A stretch of 64,000 nucleotides of DNA from Candidatus Margulisiibacteriota bacterium (GCA_041661965.1 JBAZTH010000001.1:124001-188000), one strand, 5' to 3'; counted from the stretch's first letter, positions 14,379-23,217 are shown. The notes: generated from the letters alone by a model not told the origin. A program made the numbers and translations.

Positions 14379-16422
14379 TGCCGGCAATTATACCAAAGAT
14401 CGCGGCGAAAATACCGGTTAGGGTCAGCAGGAGCCCCAGCCATTCCGGCCAGCCCGGGCGAAAGGTTAATTTGACTTCTGGTCGTTCGGGGTAGACCAGC
14501 ATGAACGAAGGGGAGACGAGGTAGATCTTTTTCGCTCCAGTGACCTGCCAGTTGGGATGATAAGAAACTTTGATTAGGTGGGGGTAACCCGGATGGCTGG
14601 TCGTGAAAACAATCTCTTCCGGGGCGAACTTTTCGGTGATCATAACTTTTTTTAGCGGCTGGTAATGACCGGCCCCTTCGAGCGAGGCGGTCCGGGCGAG
14701 GAGCGGACCGTTGATCCCGCTGGAGATAAACCATTCAAAGAAGGCTTGTTTCCAACGGCGGGGTCGGATCGCCAGCGGTTGCTCATCGAGCGGTACGACG
14801 TAACGGCCGGAACTGGTCGTGATCCGGTAAAGGTTGTAATCGCCGAAAGTTTTTTCCAGCCGGAGCTCTTTGAGCTTGGCCGCTTGAGCTTTGGCCTCCG
14901 GGCTTCTGGCTAGGTATTCCACGACGTTGAAAAGTTCTAACCGGGGGAGGGCGGCGGCCAGGTTCAGCCGGCCGTAAGTGTATTGCGGAAAGGGGGCGGA
15001 ACAGTTTTTTGAATATAAAGATTGCAGATAAAAGATGAACGGAGAACTGACCGACGATTGCATATAGAGCCCTTCCAGCGTTTCCCGGCCGGCGAAAAAG
15101 GGGAGCGATTCAAAAGCCCTTTCGGTCCCGAAGTCGTTGTGCAGAAGGGAGTGTTCGTACGCGACCCGCCCCGGGCCGCTCTGCCGAAGATAGGCGTTGA
15201 TCTGCTGGAAGAGCGGCCAGCTCTTTTTTCCTTCAAAACCGGAGTAGTTCCAGCCGATCCACCCCTTTATATATGTAACGTTGGCGCTGGTAAAAATGAT
15301 CGTCGCCAGAAGGACGATCGCCGGGAGGAGTTCCGGCTGTTTGAGCCGTTCTTTAAGCGGCAACAACAAAGTCGCGCCAAAAGTCGCGAACAGAATTTGC
15401 AACACTGGTATGAATCTGATGTCGAGCAGTCCGATCCGGGGGCCTAAAAAGTAGAAAACGAGGCCAATTCCGAAGCAATAGGCGAAATAAGCGGTCCGCC
15501 GGTCGCGGCGATTGAAAAATAGGGCGGCCAAACTTAAGGCTAGTCCCGGCCACAAGACCGGCGGGACAACCTCCAGCGGCGATTTGATCTGCCAGGCGGT
15601 GACGTATTCGGTCACGTACGGCAAAGTAAAGAAGAACGGGACCAGCCAGAACGCGCTTAGCAGGAGGCCGAGGCCAAAAACCCGGAAAAGATACCAGAGG
15701 TTGCGGCGGAAGCTAGTCCGGTCCCAGAGAAAGTAGCTGCCGATGATAACGGAGAAGATCACCGCGTAGCCGTGGCAAAGGGCCATCAGGGCGATCAGAC
15801 AACCATTGACGACCATTCGCTTGTTGTTTTCGATCCCGGAGTAAAGCGAGCCGAAAAAAAAGAAAAGGAGCGAGATTCCCAAGCTGTAAGAAAATTCCCC
15901 GGCCAGCGTGCTGGGGATATTGGCTCCCCACATGCTGTTCGCTTCCATAAAAAGAAAGGGGAGCGTCAGGATCGCGCCGCAGACCGGGATTGGGAAAGGA
16001 TATTTTAGCCGGCGAAAAAAATAATAGACGGCCAGCGGCAACAGAAAGGTCCCCAGAACGGTGACCAGCTTAAAAGCGATTGGCAGAGTTACGAGATAAC
16101 CAAGCAGGACGATCAGCAGAAAAGGGAATGGGAAGTAATGGTAGAAAAGGGGGAAACCGGCATAGTTGCCCGGGAGCCAACCCATGATCTTGCCGTGAGG
16201 CAGGAGGTAGTCCCGTAAATAGACGGCGGCGTAATAATGAGAACCGGTGTCGCCGCCGGCGGTGATTGTGGCCGAAAAAAGAAGCCGGGGGTCAAAGAAC
16301 GCCAGGAGGAAAATATAAATTAAGCAAAATGTAGCCAGGTCGATTAAGTTTAACCGCGCAATTAATTGCGCGATTTTATCTTTTGTAAATTTGAGCCGCA
16401 AGAAAAAACGCCCCCAATCCAA
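14338..16422 (-). CDS. Multi-pass membrane protein, PTPS-related (PF10131-like) family
   Basis: 694 aa with about ten or more membrane helices and a C-terminal soluble part (about 400-660). The segment GGDTGSHYYAAVYLRDYLLPHG followed by GWLPGNYAGFPLFYHYFPFPF is the hallmark of the so-called 6-pyruvoyl-tetrahydropterin synthase-related membrane family, whose fold resembles GT-C glycosyltransferases. Neighbouring GtrB-like and GT2 genes suggest that it uses a lipid-linked sugar. Codons 17-23 (IAQLIAR) are made of a palindromic repeat (16355-16372). The start overlaps the previous gene by 47 nt; no closer ATG exists. Confidence 0.7.
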   Translation of the reverse strand: MDWGRFFLRLKFTKDKIAQLIARLNLIDLATFCLIYIFLLAFFDPRLLFSATITAGGDTGSHYYAAVYLRDYLLPHGKIMGWLPGNYAGFPLFYHYFPFPFLLIVLLGYLVTLPIAFKLVTVLGTFLLPLAVYYFFRRLKYPFPIPVCGAILTLPFLFMEANSMWGANIPSTLAGEFSYSLGISLLFFFFGSLYSGIENNKRMVVNGCLIALMALCHGYAVIFSVIIGSYFLWDRTSFRRNLWYLFRVFGLGLLLSAFWLVPFFFTLPYVTEYVTAWQIKSPLEVVPPVLWPGLALSLAALFFNRRDRRTAYFAYCFGIGLVFYFLGPRIGLLDIRFIPVLQILFATFGATLLLPLKERLKQPELLPAIVLLATIIFTSANVTYIKGWIGWNYSGFEGKKSWPLFQQINAYLRQSGPGRVAYEHSLLHNDFGTERAFESLPFFAGRETLEGLYMQSSVSSPFIFYLQSLYSKNCSAPFPQYTYGRLNLAAALPRLELFNVVEYLARSPEAKAQAAKLKELRLEKTFGDYNLYRITTSSGRYVVPLDEQPLAIRPRRWKQAFFEWFISSGINGPLLARTASLEGAGHYQPLKKVMITEKFAPEEIVFTTSHPGYPHLIKVSYHPNWQVTGAKKIYLVSPSFMLVYPERPEVKLTFRPGWPEWLGLLLTLTGIFAAIFGIIAGNGRNDTLSHPPGQ
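14387..14392 (-). promoter_or_regulatory. Candidate internal -10 box before GtrB-like gene
   Basis: TATAAT, 8 nt before the ATG at 14378, inside the 3' end of the upstream gene. No good -35 box; it may give a secondary transcript. Confidence 0.3.
16351..16373. repeat. Palindromic repeat, copy 5, inside a coding region
   Basis: TAACCGCGCAATTAATTGCG continues to 16372; the central 18 bp (16355-16372) are perfectly palindromic, the outer arm is decayed on one side. It encodes IAQLIAR at the N-terminus of the membrane protein. Confidence 0.75.
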
Positions 16423-17140
16423 CCAGAATGATGATCAACCAAAAACGATCGAAACCAAAGATCGCGTTACCGGCTTCGATGCGGACCGTGCCGGGGATGA
16501 TGATCGTTTGTTCCGCCGTCCGCGCGATCGCGAAAAGCTGGTAGCTGCTGCCGGGCAAAGCGGAAAAATTGGTCAGTTTGATCTTGATGGCTCGGTTGGC
16601 GTTCGGCGCGAGTTTCAACTTCGTCGGCTTGAAATCGGCGGTGAGCTCCGCCGGTAAAAAAAGCTCAAGGTTAACGTCGAGCGGCTGGTCGAACTGGTTT
16701 TTGAGGGCAAGCGTTATTTCGCCGGCCGCAACTAGGGCGACCGGACGGGCCGCCCCCCAGAGCGGCGGCGGATTATTTTCGTTTTCGAGGAGAGTGGCCG
16801 AGAGGGCGGAGAAAGGATAGTGGTTGGCATCCTGGTAGTGCATGGTCAGGAGGAGCGGGCCGACGGTTTGATCGAGCGGGAGGGTGATAGTCGCTTCGTA
16901 TTTAGCCGATGGTTCGACCACCGCCGCTTTCCAAAGGGGAAGGCGTTTTCCCAAGACGCGTAATTCACCCCAGACGTTATAAGCGCTTTCATCCCCCTTA
17001 TTTATAGAGGAAACGGAGATAAAAAGCTGTTGTTTTTTTAGGACCGGGCGGAGTTCCGTTTGCAGGCTGATGTAACGGGCTGAAGCCGGCAGGGTGAGGA
17101 GGATGGCGCCGAGCAGGAAAAACGCCAACCGGCGGGTCAT
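16376..17140 (-). CDS. Exported protein with C-terminal membrane anchor, unknown function
   Basis: 254 aa. Signal peptide 1-21 (ends LPASA), two immunoglobulin-like beta segments and a single membrane helix near the end (about 232-250) followed by QIYKR. This is the plan of NEW3/BatD-like periplasmic proteins anchored in the inner membrane. ALKNQFDQPLDVNLELFLPAEL resembles NPCBM-associated/NEW3 repeats. It is not recognised more precisely. It overlaps glyS by 4 nt and the next membrane protein by 47 nt, so it is probably a partner of that protein in surface glycan assembly. Confidence 0.6.
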   Translation of the reverse strand: MTRRLAFFLLGAILLTLPASARYISLQTELRPVLKKQQLFISVSSINKGDESAYNVWGELRVLGKRLPLWKAAVVEPSAKYEATITLPLDQTVGPLLLTMHYQDANHYPFSALSATLLENENNPPPLWGAARPVALVAAGEITLALKNQFDQPLDVNLELFLPAELTADFKPTKLKLAPNANRAIKIKLTNFSALPGSSYQLFAIARTAEQTIIIPGTVRIEAGNAIFGFDRFWLIIILVGLGAFFLAAQIYKR

Positions 17141-19299
17141 TTTTTTTCGCCGTCGACAACGATCTTGCCGAAATCAGCGACCAGGTGATAGGTATTGGCC
17201 AGTGACTTGAGCAGGGCCAGCCGGTTGCTCTTGATCCGTTCATCCTGGTGCATGACCAGGATCTGGTCAAAAAAGAGATCGACCGCCGGGGTCAGTTTGG
17301 CGAGAGCCAGCAAAGCGCCTCCCCATTTACCGTCGCGGACCGCTTCCGCCGCTTCCCAGTTGATCTTAAGATGAAGGTCGTGGAGCTCTTTTTCTTCTTT
17401 TTCCACCAGGTCTTCGGCGATGACCGTATCCCGTTTTGAATCTTTGGCGATCCGGCTGATCCGGTCGGCGGAGCGGACGATATCGAGAAACCATGGCTCG
17501 CCGGCCGCTTTCATGACCGCCTGGGCGATCGCGGAGCAGCCGCTCATGTCGGTGCAGTCGGCCAGGACCGCGTCGGCCACGTCGTAGCGGATCCCCTGGT
17601 CGATCAGGGTCGGCCGGAGGCGGGAGAAAATGAATTCAAGGAGCTGTTTCTTGATCTTAGGAAAATCCTGATAGCCGATCTCGCCTTGAGAAAATAAATA
17701 TTCCTGGAAGATCTTTTCGTAAAGCTTATAGCCCTGTTCGATCGCTTCATCGAGCGCCAGGCTTAGTTTGTTTTCCAGCAGGATCCGGATGATTCCCAAC
17801 GCCGCCCGGCGCAGGCCGTAGGGATCTTCGGAGCCGGTCGGGATCGCGCCGACGCTAAAATAACCGACCAAAGAATCGAGCCGGTCGGCCAGCGCCACCA
17901 CCGCTCCTTCCATGGTCGCCGGCAGCTGATCGTCGGCAAACCGGGGGAGGTAGTGTTCAAAGATCCCCTGGGCGACGACCTTGTCTTCGCCGTCGATCAG
18001 GGCGTAAACTTTGCCCATCGTCCCCTGCAGTTCGGGAAATTCGTAGACCATTTTGGTCGTCAGGTCGGCCTTGCAGAGCTGGGCGATCCGTTTGACCTTG
18101 GCGAGCGCTTCCGGCCTCAACCCCAGATGGCGGCCGAGATGTTCAGCCAGTTTTTCCAGCCGTTCCGTCTTGTCGGCGATCGAGCCGAGCTTTTCGAAGA
18201 AGGCGACGCCGGCCAGGTCGGGGATCCTTAACTTCAAGGGGAGCTTTTTGTCTTCCTCAAAGAAGAAGCGGGCGTCCGATAATCTGGCGGTCAGGACCTT
18301 CTGGTTCCCTTCGACCACCCCTTTGTTTTTACAGCCGTTGGTGACGACGATGAATTTAGCGGCCAGTTTTCCGGTGTTATCCAGGAGCGGGAAATATTTT
18401 TGGTTCTTTTTCATGGAGGTGATCAGGACTTCCTGCGGGACCTCCAGGAATTTGGGGTCAAAAGAGCCGACGTAAGCGATCGGGTCCTCGACGAGGAAGT
18501 TAACTTCCGACAGAAGCGCTTCATCGATAAGGACTTCCAGCTTGCTGGCGGCGGCTGCCAGCTCGACCTCTTTTTTGATCTTGAGCCGGCGTTCGTTTTG
18601 GTCGACGGCCACGCCGAGTTTGGCTAGCTGCTGTTTATAAGAATGTAGGGACAACCCTTGTGCCTTGCCTGCCGGTAGGCAGGGTTGTCCTTTGGTGCGG
18701 ACAGGGACAAGCCCTGTCCCTACATAACGATGACCAATAGTTTTGTTTCCAGACTTTATCCCGGCCAGTTCGAACTTGATGACCTTGGGGCCGTAGAGTG
18801 CGACGATCCAATGGATCGGGCGGATAAATTTAAAATCGAGATCTCCCCAGCGCATGGCCAGCGGCTGGTAAAGGCCGGTAATTATTTCCGGGAGGAGGGC
18901 GGGGAGGATCTTGGCGGTCTTTTCCCCTTTCTTTTCGATCTTGGCGAACAGGTAGTTTTTGTTGCCGACCGGTTTGACGACGATATCTTTAAGTTCGACC
19001 CCCTGGCTTTTGGCAAACCCGGTCGCGGCTGGCCTGGGGTTTCCCGCCTGGTCGAAAGCAATGTCGGCGGGCGGGCCTTTGACCTCTTCGGCGAGATCGG
19101 CCTGGCCGTCGGCCAGCGCTTCAACGTACAGGACGAGGCGGCGATTGGTGCCGAGGGTTATGACCTGGCCGAAGGCGAGGCGTTCCCGGCGGAGTTTTTC
19201 TTCCGCTTTGGTTTTCAGGTCGCTCAAAAAGCCCGGCATGAAACGGGCCGGGACCTCTTCGCAACCAAGCTCCAGCAGTAAGTTAAGCTTTTTCGACAT
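17137..19299 (-). CDS. glyS: Glycine--tRNA ligase beta subunit
   Basis: Beta chain of the bacterial alpha2beta2 glycyl-tRNA synthetase; binds tRNA and assists aminoacylation. 720 aa; the start LLLELGCEEVPARFMPGFLSDL, the middle KKNQKYFPLLDNTGKL and EDPYGLRRAALGIIRILLE are diagnostic. A C-terminal DALR-type anticodon-binding region is present. Residues about 193-219 are an in-frame 27-codon insertion formed by an 81-bp inverted-repeat element (18644-18724), lying between GHRY and HSYKQQLAKLG in a surface region. Without it the length matches the family. It overlaps glyQ by 17 nt. Confidence 0.95.
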   Translation of the reverse strand: MSKKLNLLLELGCEEVPARFMPGFLSDLKTKAEEKLRRERLAFGQVITLGTNRRLVLYVEALADGQADLAEEVKGPPADIAFDQAGNPRPAATGFAKSQGVELKDIVVKPVGNKNYLFAKIEKKGEKTAKILPALLPEIITGLYQPLAMRWGDLDFKFIRPIHWIVALYGPKVIKFELAGIKSGNKTIGHRYVGTGLVPVRTKGQPCLPAGKAQGLSLHSYKQQLAKLGVAVDQNERRLKIKKEVELAAAASKLEVLIDEALLSEVNFLVEDPIAYVGSFDPKFLEVPQEVLITSMKKNQKYFPLLDNTGKLAAKFIVVTNGCKNKGVVEGNQKVLTARLSDARFFFEEDKKLPLKLRIPDLAGVAFFEKLGSIADKTERLEKLAEHLGRHLGLRPEALAKVKRIAQLCKADLTTKMVYEFPELQGTMGKVYALIDGEDKVVAQGIFEHYLPRFADDQLPATMEGAVVALADRLDSLVGYFSVGAIPTGSEDPYGLRRAALGIIRILLENKLSLALDEAIEQGYKLYEKIFQEYLFSQGEIGYQDFPKIKKQLLEFIFSRLRPTLIDQGIRYDVADAVLADCTDMSGCSAIAQAVMKAAGEPWFLDIVRSADRISRIAKDSKRDTVIAEDLVEKEEKELHDLHLKINWEAAEAVRDGKWGGALLALAKLTPAVDLFFDQILVMHQDERIKSNRLALLKSLANTYHLVADFGKIVVDGEKK
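18644..18724. repeat. 81-bp inverted-repeat element inserted in glyS
   Basis: Bounded by TGTAGGGACA (18644-18653) and its exact reverse complement TGTCCCTACA (18715-18724). The interior contains TGCCTGCCGGTAGGCA, the nested palindrome also found at 1599-1618, plus further pairs of ACAAGCCCTGT/ACAACCCTTGT type. The length is 27 codons, and no stop is introduced in the glyS frame. Confidence 0.85.
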
Positions 19300-20131
19300 A
19301 TAACCTCGCGCAGTTGCGCGCCATCTTCCTGATCTTCAGGATATAACCCATTCGCTCGCTGACCGAGATCGCTCCCCGGGCGTCGAGCAGGTTGAAGGCG
19401 TGGGAACATTTCAAGACGTAATCATAAGCCGGGATGTAGAGTTTCTGGTCGATCATCGCCCAGGCTTCTTTTTCGTAAAGCTGGAACAACTGCAGAAGAC
19501 CATCGATATTGGCGACCTCGAAGTTGTATTTTGATTGCTGTTTCTCCTGGGGGAGGTAAATGTCGCCGTATTTAACCGTGTCGTTCCATTTGATGTCGTA
19601 AACGCTGTTCACTTTTTGGATGAACATGGCGAGCCGTTCCAGCCCGTAAGTGATCTCGCTGGCGACCGGTTTGCAGGGGAAGCCGCCGCATTCCTGAAAA
19701 TAGGTGAACTGGGAGACTTCCATCCCTTCCGCCCAGACTTCCCAGCCGGTCCCCCAGGCGCCGAGGGTCGGCGATTCCCAGTTGTCTTCGACGAAGCGGA
19801 CATCGTGTTTGGCCGGTTCGACCCCGATCGCCCGTAAAGAATCGAGGTACAGGTCCTGGATATTAAGCGGTGACGGTTTCATGATCACCTGGTATTGGAA
19901 GTAATGGAAAAGACGATTGGGGTTTTCGCCGTAACGGCCGTCGGTCGGGCGGCGGACCGGGTCAATGTAAGCGACTTTCCACTCTTTTGGTCCCAGGACG
20001 CCGAAAAAAGTGGCGGGGGACATGGTCGCGGCCCCTTTTTCCAGATCGTACGGCTGGCGGATAACACAACCCTGGTCGGCCCAATATTTATTGAGATTTT
20101 CGATAATTTCTTGAAAAGTGAGCTGTTTCAC
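19283..20131 (-). CDS. glyQ: Glycine--tRNA ligase alpha subunit
   Basis: Catalytic alpha chain (282 aa) of heterotetrameric GlyRS. Conserved segments: IENLNKYWADQGCVIRQPYD, KGAATMSPATFFGVLGP, and QYQVIMKPSPLNIQDLYLDSL. GTG start at 20131, favoured by TATAAT 6 nt upstream and the match of KQLTFQEII to family N-termini. First gene of a long minus-strand series (glyQ, glyS, two membrane or exported proteins, two glycosyltransferases). tRNA-Gly(GCC) lies elsewhere in the window. Confidence 0.96.
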   Translation of the reverse strand: MKQLTFQEIIENLNKYWADQGCVIRQPYDLEKGAATMSPATFFGVLGPKEWKVAYIDPVRRPTDGRYGENPNRLFHYFQYQVIMKPSPLNIQDLYLDSLRAIGVEPAKHDVRFVEDNWESPTLGAWGTGWEVWAEGMEVSQFTYFQECGGFPCKPVASEITYGLERLAMFIQKVNSVYDIKWNDTVKYGDIYLPQEKQQSKYNFEVANIDGLLQLFQLYEKEAWAMIDQKLYIPAYDYVLKCSHAFNLLDARGAISVSERMGYILKIRKMARNCARLYVEKA

Positions 20132-20139
20132 GATACAAT
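20111..20139 (+). promoter_or_regulatory. Promoter of fmdB-like gene and trpD, leaderless geometry
   Basis: TTGAAA (20111-20116), 17-bp spacer, TACAAT (20134-20139), then 6 nt to the ATG at 20146. The -35 box lies inside glyQ. Confidence 0.6.
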
Positions 20140-20165
20140 TATAACATGCCTTTTTATGATTACAA
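20138..20165 (-). promoter_or_regulatory. Promoter of glyQ, leaderless geometry
   Basis: TTGTAA (20160-20165), 16-bp spacer, TATAAT (20138-20143), 6 nt to the GTG at 20131. The -10 box shares two bases with the -10 box of the divergent fmdB gene. Confidence 0.6.
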
Positions 20166-20352
20166 ATGCGGTAATTGCGGGAAAAAATTCGAGGTCCAGA
20201 AAGGGATGAACGACGCGTCCATCCCGCGTTGTCCGGATTGCAAAGGGCTGGCCGAGCGGGTCTTCAGCGCGCCGGCTTTAGCGACCGGGAACGGCAGTTC
20301 CTGCGGCAGCTGCGGGACCGGCAGTTGTTCCTCCGGTTGCGGGTGTCACTAA
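20146..20352 (+). CDS. FmdB-family zinc ribbon protein
   Basis: 68 aa. MPFYDYKCGNCGKKFEV and CPDCKGLAERVFSAPAL are the FmdB/putative regulatory zinc ribbon signature (CxxC...CxxC); a Cys/Ser/Gly-rich tail (CGSCGTGSCSSGCGCH) follows and may bind a further metal. Its stop overlaps the trpD ATG (TAATG), so the two are translated together, though no functional link is known. Its start is only 14 bp from the divergent glyQ start. Confidence 0.85.
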   Translation: MPFYDYKCGNCGKKFEVQKGMNDASIPRCPDCKGLAERVFSAPALATGNGSSCGSCGTGSCSSGCGCH

Positions 20353-21359
20353 TGATCGACGCGATCAAAAAAGTTGTTGCCGGCCATAACCTGACCCGCG
20401 AAGAAGCGGGGGTAGCGATGGACACTATAATGAGGGGCGACGCGACCCCGTCCCAGATCGCCGCTTTTATCACCGCTCTCCACACCAAAAAAGAAAGTAT
20501 TGACGAGATCACCGGTTTCGCCGAAAAGATGAGAGAGCATTCTCTGAAGATTTTTCCTCACGCCCATAATTTAGTCGATACCTGCGGGACCGGCGGCGAC
20601 CATGCCGGGACCTTTAACATTTCAACCATTTCCGCCCTGATCGCGGCCGGGGCCGGGGTGGCGATCGCCAAGCACGGCAATCGCTCGATCACCAGCCGCT
20701 GCGGTTCGGCCGATCTGCTGGAAGCGCTTGGCGTTAAGGTTGATCTCGACCCGAAAAAAGTTGAAGAATGCGTGAACCAGGTCGGCATCGGTTTTATTTT
20801 TGCCCCCAATTTCCACAAAGCGATGCGGTTTGCCGCGCCGACCCGCAAAGAGATCGGCATCAGCACCGTTTTTAATATCCTTGGCCCGCTCTCTAATCCG
20901 GCGAACGCCCAAGCCCAGCTCCTGGGAGTATTTCACGAGGAGCTGACCGAGATCATGGCGGCGGTCCTAAAAAACCTTGGCGTCAAACGCGCCCTGGTCG
21001 TCTATGGTAATGACGGCCTGGACGAGATCTCGATCTGCGAAAAGACCAGAGTGACCGAACTCAACGCCGGGGAGCTTAAAACTTATTATATTAAGCCGGA
21101 AGATTTTGGTATACTGCGGGTTGGGAGCGAAGAACTGCGGGGCGGCGACCCGGCGGCCAATGCCGAGATCGCTATCAGGCTCCTGAACAACGAAGAAAAA
21201 GGGGCGAAACGAGACGTTGTCCTTTTGAATGCCGGGGCGGCGATTTACGTCGGCGGTCTGGCCAAAGACCTGAAAGAGGGTTGTAAAAAAGCGGCCGAGT
21301 CGCTCGCTTCCGGAGCGGCCAGACAAAAGTTGGAACAGTTAATTCATTTTACCAGATAG
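20352..21359 (+). CDS. trpD: Anthranilate phosphoribosyltransferase
   Basis: Transfers phosphoribose from PRPP to anthranilate in tryptophan synthesis. 335 aa. PRPP-binding loop DTCGTGGDHAGTFNIST, KHGNRSITSRCGSADLLEALG and PTRKEIGISTVFNILGPLSNP are all present. The start is set by the TAATG overlap with the zinc-ribbon gene and the family-like start MIDAIKKVVAGHNLTREEA. No other trp gene is in the window, so the pathway is dispersed in this genome. A palindromic repeat follows the stop. Confidence 0.94.
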   Translation: MIDAIKKVVAGHNLTREEAGVAMDTIMRGDATPSQIAAFITALHTKKESIDEITGFAEKMREHSLKIFPHAHNLVDTCGTGGDHAGTFNISTISALIAAGAGVAIAKHGNRSITSRCGSADLLEALGVKVDLDPKKVEECVNQVGIGFIFAPNFHKAMRFAAPTRKEIGISTVFNILGPLSNPANAQAQLLGVFHEELTEIMAAVLKNLGVKRALVVYGNDGLDEISICEKTRVTELNAGELKTYYIKPEDFGILRVGSEELRGGDPAANAEIAIRLLNNEEKGAKRDVVLLNAGAAIYVGGLAKDLKEGCKKAAESLASGAARQKLEQLIHFTR

Positions 21360-21361
21360 GA

Positions 21362-21385
21362 AACCGCGACGATATTGTCGCGGTT
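21362..21385. repeat. Palindromic repeat, copy 6
   Basis: AACCGCGAC, loop gatatt, GTCGCGGTT, between trpD and lptB. The perfect stem could act on the trpD-lptB transcript, but no T-tract follows. Confidence 0.85.
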
Positions 21386-21400
21386 GTAATGGAGTGGCAG

Positions 21401-22123
21401 ATGCACCTCAAAACCGAAAAACTAGTCAAAAAATACGGCGCGAAAATCGCGGTCAACCAGATCTCGATCGAAGTCAATCAGGGCGAGGTTGTCGGTCTGC
21501 TCGGGCCGAACGGCGCAGGGAAAACGACCACTTTTTACATGGTTGTCGGGCTGGTCCGGCCCAACGATGGGCGGGTCTTTCTTGGCGATCACGACATCAC
21601 CTATTACCCGATGCACCAGCGCTCCAAGATGGGGATCGGCTATTTGCCCCAGGAGCAGTCGATTTTCCGCAAGCTAACCGTGGAAGAAAATATCTTTATC
21701 CTCTGGGAGCTGATGCCGGAGATCCCGAAGAAAGAATATGAACCCCGCTTGGTCCAGCTCTTGGACGAACTGGGGATCACTCACCTGCGCAAACAGAAAG
21801 CCTATTCTCTTTCCGGCGGCGAGCAGCGCCGGGCGGAAATTGCCCGGGCCCTTTCGACCAATCCGCAGTTCTTACTCCTCGACGAGCCGTTTACTGGGAT
21901 CGACCCGAAAACGATCACCGACTTACAAGAGATCATCAACAAGCTGAAACAAAAAGGGATCGGGATTCTGATCACCGACCATAATGTCCGCGAGACCCTG
22001 GCGATCACCGACCGGGCCTATATCGTCCACAAAGGAGAAGTCCTCGTTTCCGGCAATTCCAAAGCGGTAGCGGCCAATCCCGAGGCGAAAAAATTATACC
22101 TCGGCGACGAGTTTAAACTGTAG
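21401..22123 (+). CDS. lptB: LPS export ABC transporter ATP-binding protein
   Basis: Cytoplasmic ATPase of the LptB2FG complex that extracts lipopolysaccharide from the inner membrane. 240 aa; Walker A GPNGAGKTTTF, signature LSGGEQRRAEIARAL, Walker B FLLLDEPFTGIDP, switch His in ITDHNVRET. The ATG at 21401 is chosen because GGAG lies 6 nt upstream and the protein then starts like other LptBs; the ATG at 21389 is in frame. The next gene is the LptF/LptG permease. Its presence argues for an LPS-containing outer membrane. Confidence 0.93.
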   Translation: MHLKTEKLVKKYGAKIAVNQISIEVNQGEVVGLLGPNGAGKTTTFYMVVGLVRPNDGRVFLGDHDITYYPMHQRSKMGIGYLPQEQSIFRKLTVEENIFILWELMPEIPKKEYEPRLVQLLDELGITHLRKQKAYSLSGGEQRRAEIARALSTNPQFLLLDEPFTGIDPKTITDLQEIINKLKQKGIGILITDHNVRETLAITDRAYIVHKGEVLVSGNSKAVAANPEAKKLYLGDEFKL

Positions 22124-22128
22124 GGCCC

Positions 22129-23217
22129 ATGATCAAAATCATCGACCGTTATATTTTCAAGGAATTATTCGAGCCGTTCTTTTTTGGGCTCGGCGCTTTT
22201 ACCGCGATCCTCTCGGCCTCCATGATTCTTTTCGATCTGGTCAGAGCGGTTGTTCTGAAGGGAATGCCGCTGATCGTCGCGCTTCAGCTTTTTGCTTTTA
22301 AATTGCCCGCCATCATTATCATCATTTTTCCGATGGCGACCTTGCTCGGCGCGATCCTGGCTTTTTCCCGGTTGTCGCACGATTCCGAAGTCATCGCTTT
22401 CCGGGCGTCGGGCGTTTCTCTTTACCGGTTGATCGTGCCGGTCGCCGCGCTCGGGCTATTGGTCGCTTTTACCAACATCGCTTTTTCCGAGATCGTGGTC
22501 CCGGAGGCGAACAAAGCGGCCAAGAACCTGGTCCTTTCGACCGCCGTTCAGACCAAGCCGAAGTTCCAAAAGAACGTCTTTGTCCCCGAATTGGAAAAGG
22601 GGGAACTACGCCGCATTTTCTACGCCGAATCGATCCAGGGGGGGGCAATGGCGGGGGTGATCGTCCAGGAGTTTTCCGGCGGCAAGCTGGTCCAGCTGAT
22701 CAATGCCGACCAGGCAATGTGGCAGGCGGCTAAAAGCCAGTGGCTGTTCAAAAAAGGGACCGTCTATCTGCTCGAAGGGGGAGAGTACAAGCATTTGATC
22801 AAGTTCGACGAACAGCTGATCTCGATCAAATATACGCCGGCCGACTTTTTTACCGAAGAGCGGAACCCCGATGACATGACCATGGCCCAGATGAGGGATT
22901 ATATCGGCTTGAAACAGAAAATGGGGACCGACGTCACCAGCTTGACGATCCAGCTTTACATGAAGATGTCGATCCCTTTTGCCTCGCTGGTCTTCGCTTT
23001 GCTTGGCGCGCCGCTCGGCATCTCTCCCCGACGGGCCTCCGGCTCGGTCGGTCTCGGCTTGTCGATCATTGTTATCTTTTTCTACTACATCGCGACCTTT
23101 CTCTCCATGTCGCTGGGTGAGATGAAGCTCTTTACGCCGCTGGTTGCCGCCTGGGCGCCGAACGTCGTGACCGGCGGCGCCGCCTGGTATATCCTGAAAA
23201 AAGCTTCGGAGAAATAA
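22129..23217 (+). CDS. LptF/LptG family LPS export permease
   Basis: 362 aa, YjgP/YjgQ family: six membrane helices (three at each end) flanking a periplasmic beta-jellyroll domain. MIKIIDRYIFKELFEPFFFG and SMILFDLVRAVVLKG at the start and LGAPLGISPRRASGSVGLG after the periplasmic domain are family marks. Only one permease is encoded here; E. coli needs both LptF and LptG, so a second may lie elsewhere or this one acts as a homodimer. Five bases separate it from lptB, and it overlaps the next gene by one base. Confidence 0.92.
   Translation: MIKIIDRYIFKELFEPFFFGLGAFTAILSASMILFDLVRAVVLKGMPLIVALQLFAFKLPAIIIIIFPMATLLGAILAFSRLSHDSEVIAFRASGVSLYRLIVPVAALGLLVAFTNIAFSEIVVPEANKAAKNLVLSTAVQTKPKFQKNVFVPELEKGELRRIFYAESIQGGAMAGVIVQEFSGGKLVQLINADQAMWQAAKSQWLFKKGTVYLLEGGEYKHLIKFDEQLISIKYTPADFFTEERNPDDMTMAQMRDYIGLKQKMGTDVTSLTIQLYMKMSIPFASLVFALLGAPLGISPRRASGSVGLGLSIIVIFFYYIATFLSMSLGEMKLFTPLVAAWAPNVVTGGAAWYILKKASEK

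Noticed and set aside
18685..19281. A 198-codon plus-strand frame opposite glyS
   Set aside because: Complement of conserved GlyS codons; no independent support.
17137..19299. glyS as a pseudogene because of the repeat insertion
   Set aside because: The insert is a multiple of three without stops and all downstream motifs are intact.
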